From: an uncultured Treponema sp. | Lineage (GTDB): Bacteria > Spirochaetota > Spirochaetia > Treponematales > Treponemataceae | Assembly: GCA_946185185.1 (NCBI GenBank) | Contig: CAMHIV010000003.1 | Location: forward strand, 1-39,373 | DNA: 39,373 nucleotides | Direction of reading: 5' to 3' | In this document: positions 1 to 11,224 of the stretch, piece after piece | Position numbering within the stretch: position 1 is the first letter of the stretch | How the letters are laid out: each line of letters begins with the position of its first letter | Translations under genes and position numbers: made by a program | Notes under the pieces: model-generated | Database searches by the model: none | What the model was told of the DNA's origin: nothing | The model's input: the letters and a program-made list of their open reading frames with translations, nothing else

Positions 1-1
1 A

Positions 2-2362
<2,361 letters not shown>

Positions 2363-2422
2363 TAACCACCGAAAATTGTAACTAGTTTGAGCTAAAATGT
2401 TTTTTTAAGTATACGAGGTAAA

Positions 2423-3658
2423 ATGATGTTCAAAAAAATTGCTCTTTCTGTTGTCTTTGCTTTTTGTGCCTTGAACGGATTTTCAAAAGCAAAGGAAGCT
2501 TATGTTCCTCAAATTCAGGAAAACGTAAAGTTGAATAAATATAACCGCCAGTTGGGTTATCAATTGATTAACGAAGGTGAAACTGTAGCCTTTGTTTTTG
2601 ACGCGCCAACTTGGAAAATACAACGACCTCAACGAGTTTTTATTTCGGGAAGCTTTAACGGATGGACAAAAAAATCCGGCGCCTGGGAAATGGCAAAAAT
2701 CAAAGATACGTTTTTTATGCTCGAAGTTGCAAAAAATGATTTGCTTATTCCTGGAGATTCCGGCTATCCGGAATATAAGTTTATTGTTCATGCAGAAATT
2801 CCATACAAAGAAACTGTTTGTGGCAAAGAACTTGTCCGCTACAAAAATGAAGTGATTGAACTGGAAGCCGTTTCAAGCGTTCCAGGTTATAGACTTTTGG
2901 GAAATAACCTTATTTTGTTCCCGGAAGATAATCCGGAAAAGGTTGAAGAAGCCGAAAGAATTATTTCAAAGGCAAAAAAACTTAAGGAATACAATCTTTC
3001 TGATGAAGCAGATGTTGCCGCATTAACAAATTTCCGCCTGGTTCCAAAAACAACAAATCTTTACCGAGGATATCATCCTTATAAGATTTCAAAACCAAAG
3101 CTGGATACCGAAAAAAGTAGAATTGATTATGTCCGTATGCTTTTGCGCCAGAAAGGCATAAAAACAATTATTACTCTTTCCGGGGATGAAACTCTTGAAG
3201 ACGGAAAAGAACAGCTTCCTGTGTTTATTACAGATATCCGTCGAAATAAAAGCCAGCTGTTCCTGGAACCCAAATATAACACTGTTTACTACGAAAGCGA
3301 AAGAAAAGAATTTGGAACTATGGTTGCAGAAATCGTTCGCTACATAAACGAACATGATGGCCCATATTACGTTCACGATCGCCTGGGAATTGATCAGACT
3401 GGTGTTGTGTGCGCAATTCTTTCGTCTTTTTGCGGGGCCAACTGGAACGAAATTGCGGAAGACTATCAAAAATCAAATGAAATGCAGATAAAAGAATATC
3501 GTGATGCAAATCTTTTGAAATATTCATTGGAAAAAATTGCTGGAATTCAAATAGATGATGGAAGCGATATGAAAAAACTGCTTTCACAATATTTTATTGA
3601 CCGAAAATTACTTTCCGGACAGGAAATAGAAATACTGGCTAAAAAATTGAACCAGTAA
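2423..3658 (+). CDS. Secreted protein with CBM48/glycogen-binding-like N-terminal domain and degenerate dual-specificity/tyrosine phosphatase-like C-terminal domain
   Basis: Signal peptide MMFKKIALSVVFAFCALNGFSKA; RVFISGSFNGWTKKSGAWEM...YPEYKFIV (CBM48-like); LYRGYHPYK...GIKTIITLSG and VHDRLGIDQTG aligned to the PTP signature HCxxGxxR. Confidence 0.7.
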   Translation: MMFKKIALSVVFAFCALNGFSKAKEAYVPQIQENVKLNKYNRQLGYQLINEGETVAFVFDAPTWKIQRPQRVFISGSFNGWTKKSGAWEMAKIKDTFFMLEVAKNDLLIPGDSGYPEYKFIVHAEIPYKETVCGKELVRYKNEVIELEAVSSVPGYRLLGNNLILFPEDNPEKVEEAERIISKAKKLKEYNLSDEADVAALTNFRLVPKTTNLYRGYHPYKISKPKLDTEKSRIDYVRMLLRQKGIKTIITLSGDETLEDGKEQLPVFITDIRRNKSQLFLEPKYNTVYYESERKEFGTMVAEIVRYINEHDGPYYVHDRLGIDQTGVVCAILSSFCGANWNEIAEDYQKSNEMQIKEYRDANLLKYSLEKIAGIQIDDGSDMKKLLSQYFIDRKLLSGQEIEILAKKLNQ

Positions 3659-3663
3659 AAAAT

Positions 3664-3714
3664 AGGCTGCCATAATTCAATCCAGCTTGTAAGGATTGAT
3701 TGGCAGCCTTTTTT
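3664..3714. terminator. Hairpin terminator, probably bidirectional, between convergent genes
   Basis: AGGCTGCCA...CAATCC / GGATTG...TGGCAGCCT followed by TTTTTT. Confidence 0.8.
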
Positions 3715-3733
3715 ATGGCGTTTAATTTTAAAC

Positions 3734-4057
3734 TTATTTCTTAGCTTTTGTTGTTACAACAACAGAGTTGTCTGCATTTGAGTATGGAGCTGGAATGTAT
3801 TTGTCAGCCTGCCAGTCATTTTCCCATTTGTAACCATCGATTAAATAACGGAACTGATATTCTTTATCTGCATCGAGTTCAATTTTTACAGAGAATGAAC
3901 CGTCCTTGCCCTTCTTTAAAGGAGTGTCTGTGCTGCTCCAACTATTAAAATCTCCTGCAATATTTACAGTTTTTGCTCCCTGAGCAGCTTCTGCAGAAAC
4001 AGTGAATGTTACATTGCATTTTGTCTTATCTTTTGAAAACGTTTTTTTAAGTGACAT
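3734..4057 (-). CDS. Small stand-alone CBM48/isoamylase N-terminal (glycogen-recognition)-like protein
   Basis: KTVNIAGDFNSWSSTDTPLKKGKDGSFSVKIELDADKEYQFRYLIDGYKWENDWQADKYIPAPYSNADNSVV is a classic CBM48 pattern. Confidence 0.8.
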   Translation of the reverse strand: MSLKKTFSKDKTKCNVTFTVSAEAAQGAKTVNIAGDFNSWSSTDTPLKKGKDGSFSVKIELDADKEYQFRYLIDGYKWENDWQADKYIPAPYSNADNSVVVTTKAKK

Positions 4058-4247
4058 ACTTTTATCTCCTCACATTATGAACTGCGATTTTTTTTACAAA
4101 TACAATGGAGATTATACTGCAATACATTAAAAATGTAAAACTATTTTAATTTCCTACTAAATTTATAAGAAATTTCTATTGCGAGCGATAAATTTCTATT
4201 GAAGTTATTGGAGTTTTAGAGTATTTTACATTAACACAAGTAAATCT

Positions 4248-4314
4248 GCCGTTGATTTATCCAACTTGCAAACGGCCGTCTTTTTTGAAAAGGCGAAAAT
4301 CTGCTAAAGAGGAG
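4248..4314 (+). promoter_or_regulatory. SAM-II-class riboswitch upstream of metK
   Basis: P1 GCCGTT/AACGGC enclosing a 17-nt loop GATTTATCCAACTTGCA (SAM-II reference as recalled: GAUUUAACCGUAUUGCA), downstream AAAATCTGCTAAAGAGG (reference GAUAAAUGUAGCUAAAAAGG); the 3' segment contains the metK Shine-Dalgarno; extra 8-bp hairpin at 4277-4295. Confidence 0.85.
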
Positions 4315-4322
4315 TTCCAACT

Positions 4323-5534
4323 ATGGAAATTTTCCCATCAAAATCAAATCATTATCTTTTTACATCTGAATCAGTAGGAGAAGGTCATCCGGACAAACTT
4401 TGTGACCAGATTAGCGACGCAATTCTTGACGCCTGCCTTGCACTTGATCCTAATGCTCATGTTGCCTGCGAAACTTTTGCAACAACAGATTTCGTTCTCA
4501 TTGGTGGAGAAATTAGTTTTACAAAAGATGCAAAACAGAATTCAAAAATCATTCGCAAGAATGCCGAAAAAATTGCAAGAAAAGTTGCAGCTGATATCGG
4601 TTACACAAGCCGTGACATCGGTCTTGATGCAAAGAAATTTAAATTCGTAAACAAGCTTCATGCACAGTCAGCAGATATCAACCAGGGTGTTGTAGGTTCA
4701 GGACTTGCAGAATACAAAGGACAGCAGGGTGCCGGAGACCAGGGAATGATGTTCGGTTTTGCCTGCAATGAAACTCCAGAGCTTATGCCAGCTCCTGTTT
4801 TCTATGCACACAAAATCCTTCGCGCTGCAACAGTTTTGCGAAAGACTGGAAAAATTGAATGGCTTCGCCCGGATGCAAAAAGCCAGGTTACAATTGAATA
4901 CGACGGCTACAAACCGCTTCGAATTGATACAGTTGTAGTTTCTCACCAGCATGCTGACGGCGTTACATATGACGAAATTAAAAAGACAATTATTGAACAG
5001 ATTATCAAACCTGTTCTTGAACCAACTGGACTTCTTGATGAAAATACAAAGTATTACATCAACCCAACTGGAAAATTTGTAATCGGTGGCCCAGATGGAG
5101 ACGCTGGTCTTACAGGTCGAAAAATAATCGTTGATACATACGGTGGAATGGGACGCCATGGTGGTGGTGCATTTAGTGGAAAGGATCCTTCAAAGGTTGA
5201 CCGCTCTGCAGCATACATGGCCCGCTACATTGCAAAAAATATTGTTGCAGCAGATTTGTCTGAACGTGCTGAAGTTCAGCTTGCATATGCAATCGGTGTT
5301 CCATATCCGGTTTCAATCATGGTAGAAACTTTCGGAACAGAAAAGGTTGCAGTAAGCAAAATCGAAGCTGCTGTAAAGAAGGTTTTTGATTGTACTCCAG
5401 CGGGAATCAGCGAAACATTAAAACTTCGCCGTCCTATTTATCAGCCAACTGCAACTTATGGTCACTTTGGCCGCACAGAATTCCCTTGGGAACAGACTGA
5501 TAAAGTTGAGGAATTAAAAGCAAACGTAAAATAA
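4323..5534 (+). CDS. metK: S-adenosylmethionine synthetase
   Basis: [76 protein letters not shown]. Confidence 0.97.
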   Translation: MEIFPSKSNHYLFTSESVGEGHPDKLCDQISDAILDACLALDPNAHVACETFATTDFVLIGGEISFTKDAKQNSKIIRKNAEKIARKVAADIGYTSRDIGLDAKKFKFVNKLHAQSADINQGVVGSGLAEYKGQQGAGDQGMMFGFACNETPELMPAPVFYAHKILRAATVLRKTGKIEWLRPDAKSQVTIEYDGYKPLRIDTVVVSHQHADGVTYDEIKKTIIEQIIKPVLEPTGLLDENTKYYINPTGKFVIGGPDGDAGLTGRKIIVDTYGGMGRHGGGAFSGKDPSKVDRSAAYMARYIAKNIVAADLSERAEVQLAYAIGVPYPVSIMVETFGTEKVAVSKIEAAVKKVFDCTPAGISETLKLRRPIYQPTATYGHFGRTEFPWEQTDKVEELKANVK

Positions 5535-6175
5535 TGAAATTACTTTCTGCGGCACAGGTTGCGGAGGTTTTTGAACGATTCAAAGCTCAAAATCCTGAGC
5601 CAAAACCGGAATTAAATTATTTTTCGCCGTACACGCTTTTAGTGGCAGTAATGCTTAGTGCACAAACCACTGATAAGCGTGTAAATCAGGTTACAAAAGA
5701 GTTATTTGCTCTTGCTGATACGCCGGAAAAAATGAGTTCGTTGCCGCAGGAAACAGTTTCTGAAATAATCCGCCCGATAGGGCTCACTTCAATAAAAAGC
5801 CGGAATGTTATTGCATTGAGCAAAAAATTATGCGAAGATTTTGACGGAAAAGTTCCGGCTACCCGCGAAGAATTAATGACCTTGCCAGGAGTTGGCAGAA
5901 AAACCGCAAACGTCGTTCTTAATGTTGTTTTTTCACAGCCAACAATGCCAGTTGATACTCATCTTCTAAGGATATGTCCTAAAATTGGACTTGCAGAGGG
6001 AATGACTCCAGAAGCAGTGGAAAAAAGCCTTTTGAAACGGATTCCAGGCGAGTATTTGCTTCATGCGCATCACTGGTTAATTCTACATGGCCGATATGTG
6101 TGTACTGCAAAAAATCCAGACTGCAAAAATTGTATAATCAGCGATATTTGTCTTTTTCAAAACAAGGGGAACTAA
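5534..6175 (+). CDS. nth: Endonuclease III
   Basis: HhH LPGVGRKTANVV, VDTHLLRI, C-x6-C-x2-C-x5-C iron-sulfur motif CTAKNPDCKNCIISDIC. Confidence 0.93.
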   Translation: MKLLSAAQVAEVFERFKAQNPEPKPELNYFSPYTLLVAVMLSAQTTDKRVNQVTKELFALADTPEKMSSLPQETVSEIIRPIGLTSIKSRNVIALSKKLCEDFDGKVPATREELMTLPGVGRKTANVVLNVVFSQPTMPVDTHLLRICPKIGLAEGMTPEAVEKSLLKRIPGEYLLHAHHWLILHGRYVCTAKNPDCKNCIISDICLFQNKGN

Positions 6176-7045
6176 ATGGAAGAGTGTTCAACAATTCATG
6201 ATGCTGCAGCCAATGCCGCAAATCAAACAATTTTAAAGGTTTCGGCCTACTGGTGTGATTTTGCAAAAAACTTGTTTACATGGGAAAACCTTTTCAAGTT
6301 TATAGGGACTGCAGTCATTCTGGTTGTGACAGGTGTGATTTTTGTTTTTGTAAAACGGGCAATCAAAAAAATACCGGAAAAACGTCTTTCAATTCATCAT
6401 TCGATGCTGATTCGAAAGCTTGTAAACTATATTTTCTACATAATCGTACTTATTCAGATTTTGGCTCTATTTGGCGTAAAGCTTAGCGCTCTGTGGGGAG
6501 CTGCTGGAATTGCGGGTGTTGCCCTAGGTTTTGCAGCTCAAACTTCAGTAAGCAATCTTATCAGTGGCATTTTTGTTCTTGGCGACAAAGCCATGAAGGT
6601 TGGAGATGTAATCGTTGTAAATGGAATTACAGGAATCGTTGATTCTATCGGACTTTTGAGCATAAAGATTCACACTCTTGATAATCAGATGGTGCGCATT
6701 CCAAATTCTGTAATTATCAATTCGAATTTCCAGAACAACAGTTTTTTCCCGATTCGGCGTTTTTTGTTCGAAGTATCGGTTGCCTATTCAACAGACATGG
6801 AAAAAGCTTTGGAAGTTCTTCTTTCTGTTCCTGCTACTTGTTCAACGGCCCTGACTGTCCCTGAACCCAAAGCCTGGTTTGACGGATTTTTGGACAGCGG
6901 AATAAAAATGACTCTTGCCGTTTGGTGCAAAACTTCCGACTTAATTCCTACAAAAAATTCAATTTACATGGGAATTAAAAAGGCATTTGATGCAGCCGGA
7001 ATCGAAATTCCATTTAACCGTATGGATGTTACAATCAGGAACTAA
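6176..7045 (+). CDS. mscS: Small-conductance mechanosensitive channel (MscS family)
   Basis: LWGAAGIAGVALGFAAQTSVSNLISGIFVLGDKAMKVGDVIVVNGITGIVDSIGLLSIKIHTLDNQMVRIPNSVI. Confidence 0.92.
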   Translation: MEECSTIHDAAANAANQTILKVSAYWCDFAKNLFTWENLFKFIGTAVILVVTGVIFVFVKRAIKKIPEKRLSIHHSMLIRKLVNYIFYIIVLIQILALFGVKLSALWGAAGIAGVALGFAAQTSVSNLISGIFVLGDKAMKVGDVIVVNGITGIVDSIGLLSIKIHTLDNQMVRIPNSVIINSNFQNNSFFPIRRFLFEVSVAYSTDMEKALEVLLSVPATCSTALTVPEPKAWFDGFLDSGIKMTLAVWCKTSDLIPTKNSIYMGIKKAFDAAGIEIPFNRMDVTIRN

Positions 7046-7048
7046 CTT

Positions 7049-7996
7049 ATGGAACAAAAGGTAAAATCTTCAAAAAACAAAACAATAGATTTTTCTGTTG
7101 AAGATGGACGGGAATATCTGAACCGATGCATCAAAGCAGAACCAGAAAAGCCATATTCTTTGGAAGAAATAACTGATAACATTTTGCTCGGAAAAAGTCT
7201 TTCGATATTGCCAAATCTTCCCCGGGGTTTTGTAGATCTATTGATTGCAGATCCGCCGTACAATATTGATAAACAGTTTGGTTCCTATAATTTTCATCAG
7301 TTGGATTACGAAGAATACGAAAGATACACAGAAATGTGGATTTCGGCTGTTGAACCCATTTTAAAACCAAATGCTTCAATCTATATATGCTGTGACTGGA
7401 AAAGCTCTTCTGCAATCGAAAGAGTTTTGAGCCGTCATTTTGCAGTGCGGAATCGAATTACCTGGCAGCGCGAAAAAGGGCGCGGTGCAATGCATAACTG
7501 GAAAAATGCCATGGAAGACATCTGGTTTGCAACCGTTCAAAAAAATGACGATTTTACGTTCAACTTGGGTGCAGTAAAACAGCGACGAAAGGTAATTGCG
7601 CCATATAAAATTGAAGGAAAGCCAAAGGATTGGGAAGAAACCGAAGACGGTAAATTCAGAAATACATTCCCTTCGAACTTTTGGGACGATATTTCTGTGC
7701 CCTATTGGTCGATGGCGGAAAATACAGCCCACCCCACTCAAAAACCGGAAAAACTGCTTGCAAAACTGATTCTTGCAAGTTCAAATCCTGGTGAAATGGT
7801 TTTTGATCCGTTTATGGGAAGTGGTTCTACAGCTGTTACTGCAAAAAAATTAGGAAGGCATTTTTCCGGCATCGAAATGAATGAACAGTATTGCGCCTGG
7901 GCACAAAAACGCCTCGAAATGGCAGATACAGATAAATCCATTCAAGGCTATTCCGACGGCGTTTTCTGGGAACGAAACACAAAGGCGTTTCAGTAA
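7049..7996 (+). CDS. Site-specific DNA methyltransferase (adenine, beta-class motif order)
   Basis: Motif IV LLIADPPYN precedes motif I FDPFMGSGSTAVTAKKLGRHFSGIE; HPTQKP. Confidence 0.9.
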   Translation: MEQKVKSSKNKTIDFSVEDGREYLNRCIKAEPEKPYSLEEITDNILLGKSLSILPNLPRGFVDLLIADPPYNIDKQFGSYNFHQLDYEEYERYTEMWISAVEPILKPNASIYICCDWKSSSAIERVLSRHFAVRNRITWQREKGRGAMHNWKNAMEDIWFATVQKNDDFTFNLGAVKQRRKVIAPYKIEGKPKDWEETEDGKFRNTFPSNFWDDISVPYWSMAENTAHPTQKPEKLLAKLILASSNPGEMVFDPFMGSGSTAVTAKKLGRHFSGIEMNEQYCAWAQKRLEMADTDKSIQGYSDGVFWERNTKAFQ

Positions 7997-9775
7997 TTAG
8001 TTTTCAGTGCTTTCTTCTGTGGTTTCAGATTCTTCGGTTGTTTCTGGAACAATATTTTTGTATACAAGCCGGATATTTTCAACTTCTGACTTATGGCGAG
8101 ACTTAAGAAGGAGTGATTTTGTGTCGCCCTGGTAAATGTAACCAGAAGAATTGTAAGTCTCGAAACGATAGTCGCTTCTGAATGGAATATCGTAAATGTA
8201 AATTGACTTAAATTGTTCGATTCCGTTCAAAATCAAGTAATGTGAATACGAAAGCGGGAATGTAATTGAAACAGTGATTGTTCCTGCGTTGTCGTTTGCG
8301 TAAGTAACTTTTTCTGCACAAGTCCAAACCCATACAACCTGTCCGTTATCAAATGCAAGTATTTCAAAGTGTGGAAGATATGTATTTCCATGAACAACGA
8401 TTGGATAGATTTCACCCAAAGTGTGAAGATCGAATGAAGCGTTTTCTTTAAGATAAGAATTGATAATCAAACGGCCGGCGCAGATATAACTCTGGTTATC
8501 TATTGCTGTACCGTAGCGCAGTAATGCATCTCCGGCAAGAACTGCCTGAACTACAGAAAGGAAAGTACCCTTTTCGCTCAAAGTGATGATGTTTGAATCA
8601 AAGGTACAAGCGCCTTCAATTTTGTTTACACATTTAGGGAGTGCATCGCGCAATGAATTTGCAAGTTCAGGATTTTTCTGTGAAAGTTCGTTGTATACAT
8701 TAAGAATTGAAGCAGCCTGCTGAACAGAAAGAGTTTCAAAATCAGCGGCACAGGTTCGTGCAAATAAGCTTGCAATTGCCTGTGACCCCGGATGCATGCA
8801 CATGTAGTCGGCGATGAATTTTGTAGAGTAAATGTCGTAGCTATCTGTTTCGTTTGCACGGGCAATGAGATTTGCGTATGAGTTAAGCTGCAGTTGAAGG
8901 GCTTCGTTAACCTTTGTCAAAGTGTCAAAGAAAGGTGAAGAAAGGAATGTTCGTGAAGAACTCTTCTTGAAGCTTGCAGGAACAGCATCCAATGCTTCGT
9001 TGTAGCGGCCTCGTTCTGCCATTGTTGCAACATAAGAAACGGTTTCCTGTTCTTCGATAACAGTTCCGTTTGTCTGCGACTGATTGAATGCCGAAATCAA
9101 ATTGTTTTTCAGGTTATTTATAGTGCTTTCGTAAGCGCCCTGACTCGCTGTTTCAAGAGCAAGTGTCATATCGTAAGAGAAAGCGCGGGATTTGTTGTAG
9201 TAAACGTAAGAAGCAAAACGCTCTTTCTGTGTGAAGGTCACGCGATTAGAATCGATGTCACTTGCCGAAAGCTCCCAGTCTGTGTGCTTGGTTGAAATCT
9301 GAAGGCGTGTATCGCTCATAGAATTCATTGTTGCGCCTGCGGCAAAACCATACGGAATAGAAAATTCTGTTACATTTTTTGGCATGATTACTTCGATTGA
9401 AAGCTGAGCCTTTGGTGTTTCATCGCTGACAGAAAAACATACGGTAATGTCGTCAGAAAAATGAAGTCGGCATGAAAGTGGAGAAATCTTTTCCCAGGAA
9501 ACAAGGCTTACGTCTTTTACTTTGAGATTTACGCGTGCTCTTGCAGGTTTTTCATCACTTCCTGAAAAAGTAATTCCATTGAACATCAATGAAAATTTAT
9601 TTTTAAGGCTTTTTGAATCATTTTCGCCAAGAGATTCCAAAAGAGATATATGGAGATTTCCGAATTTTTCTGAAATAATCAAATCATTCTTAAACTGGAG
9701 TATAAAAATGCCGAGAATCAAAACGGCATAAATTATTAAAAGTGTGAGTGACTTTCTTAATATTTGTGTAAACAT
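7997..9775 (-). CDS. Membrane-anchored periplasmic protein of unknown function (start trimmed to MFTQILRK)
   Basis: Single N-terminal TM (LTLLIIYAVLILGIFIL), long soluble region, low-complexity C-terminus TTEESETTEESTEN; no family recognised by eye. Confidence 0.6.
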   Translation of the reverse strand: MFTQILRKSLTLLIIYAVLILGIFILQFKNDLIISEKFGNLHISLLESLGENDSKSLKNKFSLMFNGITFSGSDEKPARARVNLKVKDVSLVSWEKISPLSCRLHFSDDITVCFSVSDETPKAQLSIEVIMPKNVTEFSIPYGFAAGATMNSMSDTRLQISTKHTDWELSASDIDSNRVTFTQKERFASYVYYNKSRAFSYDMTLALETASQGAYESTINNLKNNLISAFNQSQTNGTVIEEQETVSYVATMAERGRYNEALDAVPASFKKSSSRTFLSSPFFDTLTKVNEALQLQLNSYANLIARANETDSYDIYSTKFIADYMCMHPGSQAIASLFARTCAADFETLSVQQAASILNVYNELSQKNPELANSLRDALPKCVNKIEGACTFDSNIITLSEKGTFLSVVQAVLAGDALLRYGTAIDNQSYICAGRLIINSYLKENASFDLHTLGEIYPIVVHGNTYLPHFEILAFDNGQVVWVWTCAEKVTYANDNAGTITVSITFPLSYSHYLILNGIEQFKSIYIYDIPFRSDYRFETYNSSGYIYQGDTKSLLLKSRHKSEVENIRLVYKNIVPETTEESETTEESTEN

Positions 9776-9836
9776 CTTAAATTCTAGTTTAATGATTGGG
9801 TGGATTTCAATCAACTGTATAAAAATTGGGGTAAAA

Positions 9837-11198
9837 ATGAAAACAAAATTATTCTTAGTTGCGATGATTCTTGCTTTCGCTGTAAACAGGGGAGCATTTA
9901 CAATTAATGCGCAGACAATAAGTTTTGCAGAAAAATTACAGTCTTACTTGGAAAAAGATGACATTAATGGGGCAATAAAGCTTTATGATACAATTCCTGC
10001 AAATCTTGCAAACGATGTAGATCTTAAGCTTTTGCATGCATCTCTTTTGATTTCTGTAAACCGACTTGCAGAAGCTGGTGCAATTACAAAAAGCCTGATG
10101 GATTCTGGAAATTCTTCTATTGATGTTTTGGAAATGAACGCAGAAATTGCGATGGCTGGAAAAAATAAAACAGAAATTGCAAACTCGGTGAAAACTTTGC
10201 TTGATTTGGATCCGTATAATCCAGTTGCGAATAATATTTTGGGAAATCAACAGGCTTTGCGAAAAAAGTATAAACTCGCTTTGGGTTACTACAAAAAATC
10301 ACTTGTACGGGATTCGCAGAACGAAGAAGCGCTTTTTGGCTGCGGGCAGATGAATTATTATCTTGGAAATATCAGGGATTCACGCGAAAATTTCGAAGCA
10401 CTCTTAAAATACCGTCCAAATGAAAGCCAGGCATATCTTTATCTTGGAAAACTTTGTGCAGAAGATGAAAAATATCTTGATGCAATTAAGAACGTAAACA
10501 AGGCAATTGAATTGAATCCGAATAATTCTGATTACTGGATTGATTTGGGGCAGTATCAGCGAAATACAGGAAAATTTGATGATGCCGAAAAATCATGGAC
10601 TCGCGCAATAGAACTGGAACCAAATTATTTCTTGGGCTATACCTACCGCGCCGGGCTTTATGATGAACAGAATAAAATTGAGCTTGCTCTTAAGGATTAT
10701 CACAAGATTGTGGAAACAAATCCAAAATACTATTTTGCTTTCGAAGAAATCGGAATTTTGGAATTCCATATGAAAAACTGGGCTGTAGCACGGGAATATT
10801 TTATGAAGGCAAACGCGATAAATTCTTCAACTGCTTATCAGCTCATGGTTCTTGCAACTTATCTTATGGAAAATAATTCTTTTGAAGCAAAGAAAATGGC
10901 AGAGGCATACATTAAGGCCGGTAACAAACAGGATATGAATTTTGCAAAGTCTATCGATTACAGTATGATTCGTCTTTATAAGGATCAGGGACCTGTCGGC
11001 TTGGAAAATTCTATTGCAAAGGAACTTGAAAAAATTACTGACAAAAATAAGCGCGGTAAAATGATGTATTATTTTGCCCTTTATTTTGAAATGAGAAATC
11101 ATCCGGAAGTTTCTGCAGATTATTACAATAAAATTACAAAAATGCAGACTCCGATGTTTTTTGAATATCGACTTGCAGAATGGGCTTTGCAGCAGTAA
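9837..11198 (+). CDS. TPR-repeat protein, exported (start trimmed to MKTKLFLVAM)
   Basis: Signal peptide; repeated TPR motifs (AYLYLGKLCAEDEKYLDAIKNVNKAIELNPNNSDYWIDLGQYQRNTGKFDDAEKSWTRAIELEPN). Confidence 0.85.
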   Translation: MKTKLFLVAMILAFAVNRGAFTINAQTISFAEKLQSYLEKDDINGAIKLYDTIPANLANDVDLKLLHASLLISVNRLAEAGAITKSLMDSGNSSIDVLEMNAEIAMAGKNKTEIANSVKTLLDLDPYNPVANNILGNQQALRKKYKLALGYYKKSLVRDSQNEEALFGCGQMNYYLGNIRDSRENFEALLKYRPNESQAYLYLGKLCAEDEKYLDAIKNVNKAIELNPNNSDYWIDLGQYQRNTGKFDDAEKSWTRAIELEPNYFLGYTYRAGLYDEQNKIELALKDYHKIVETNPKYYFAFEEIGILEFHMKNWAVAREYFMKANAINSSTAYQLMVLATYLMENNSFEAKKMAEAYIKAGNKQDMNFAKSIDYSMIRLYKDQGPVGLENSIAKELEKITDKNKRGKMMYYFALYFEMRNHPEVSADYYNKITKMQTPMFFEYRLAEWALQQ

Positions 11199-11224
11199 TT
11201 GCTTATTGAACAACAGGAATAATT

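Noticed and set aside
4698-5159. 153-aa minus-strand ORF opposite metK
   Set aside because: Shadow of a highly conserved gene; no domain recognised.
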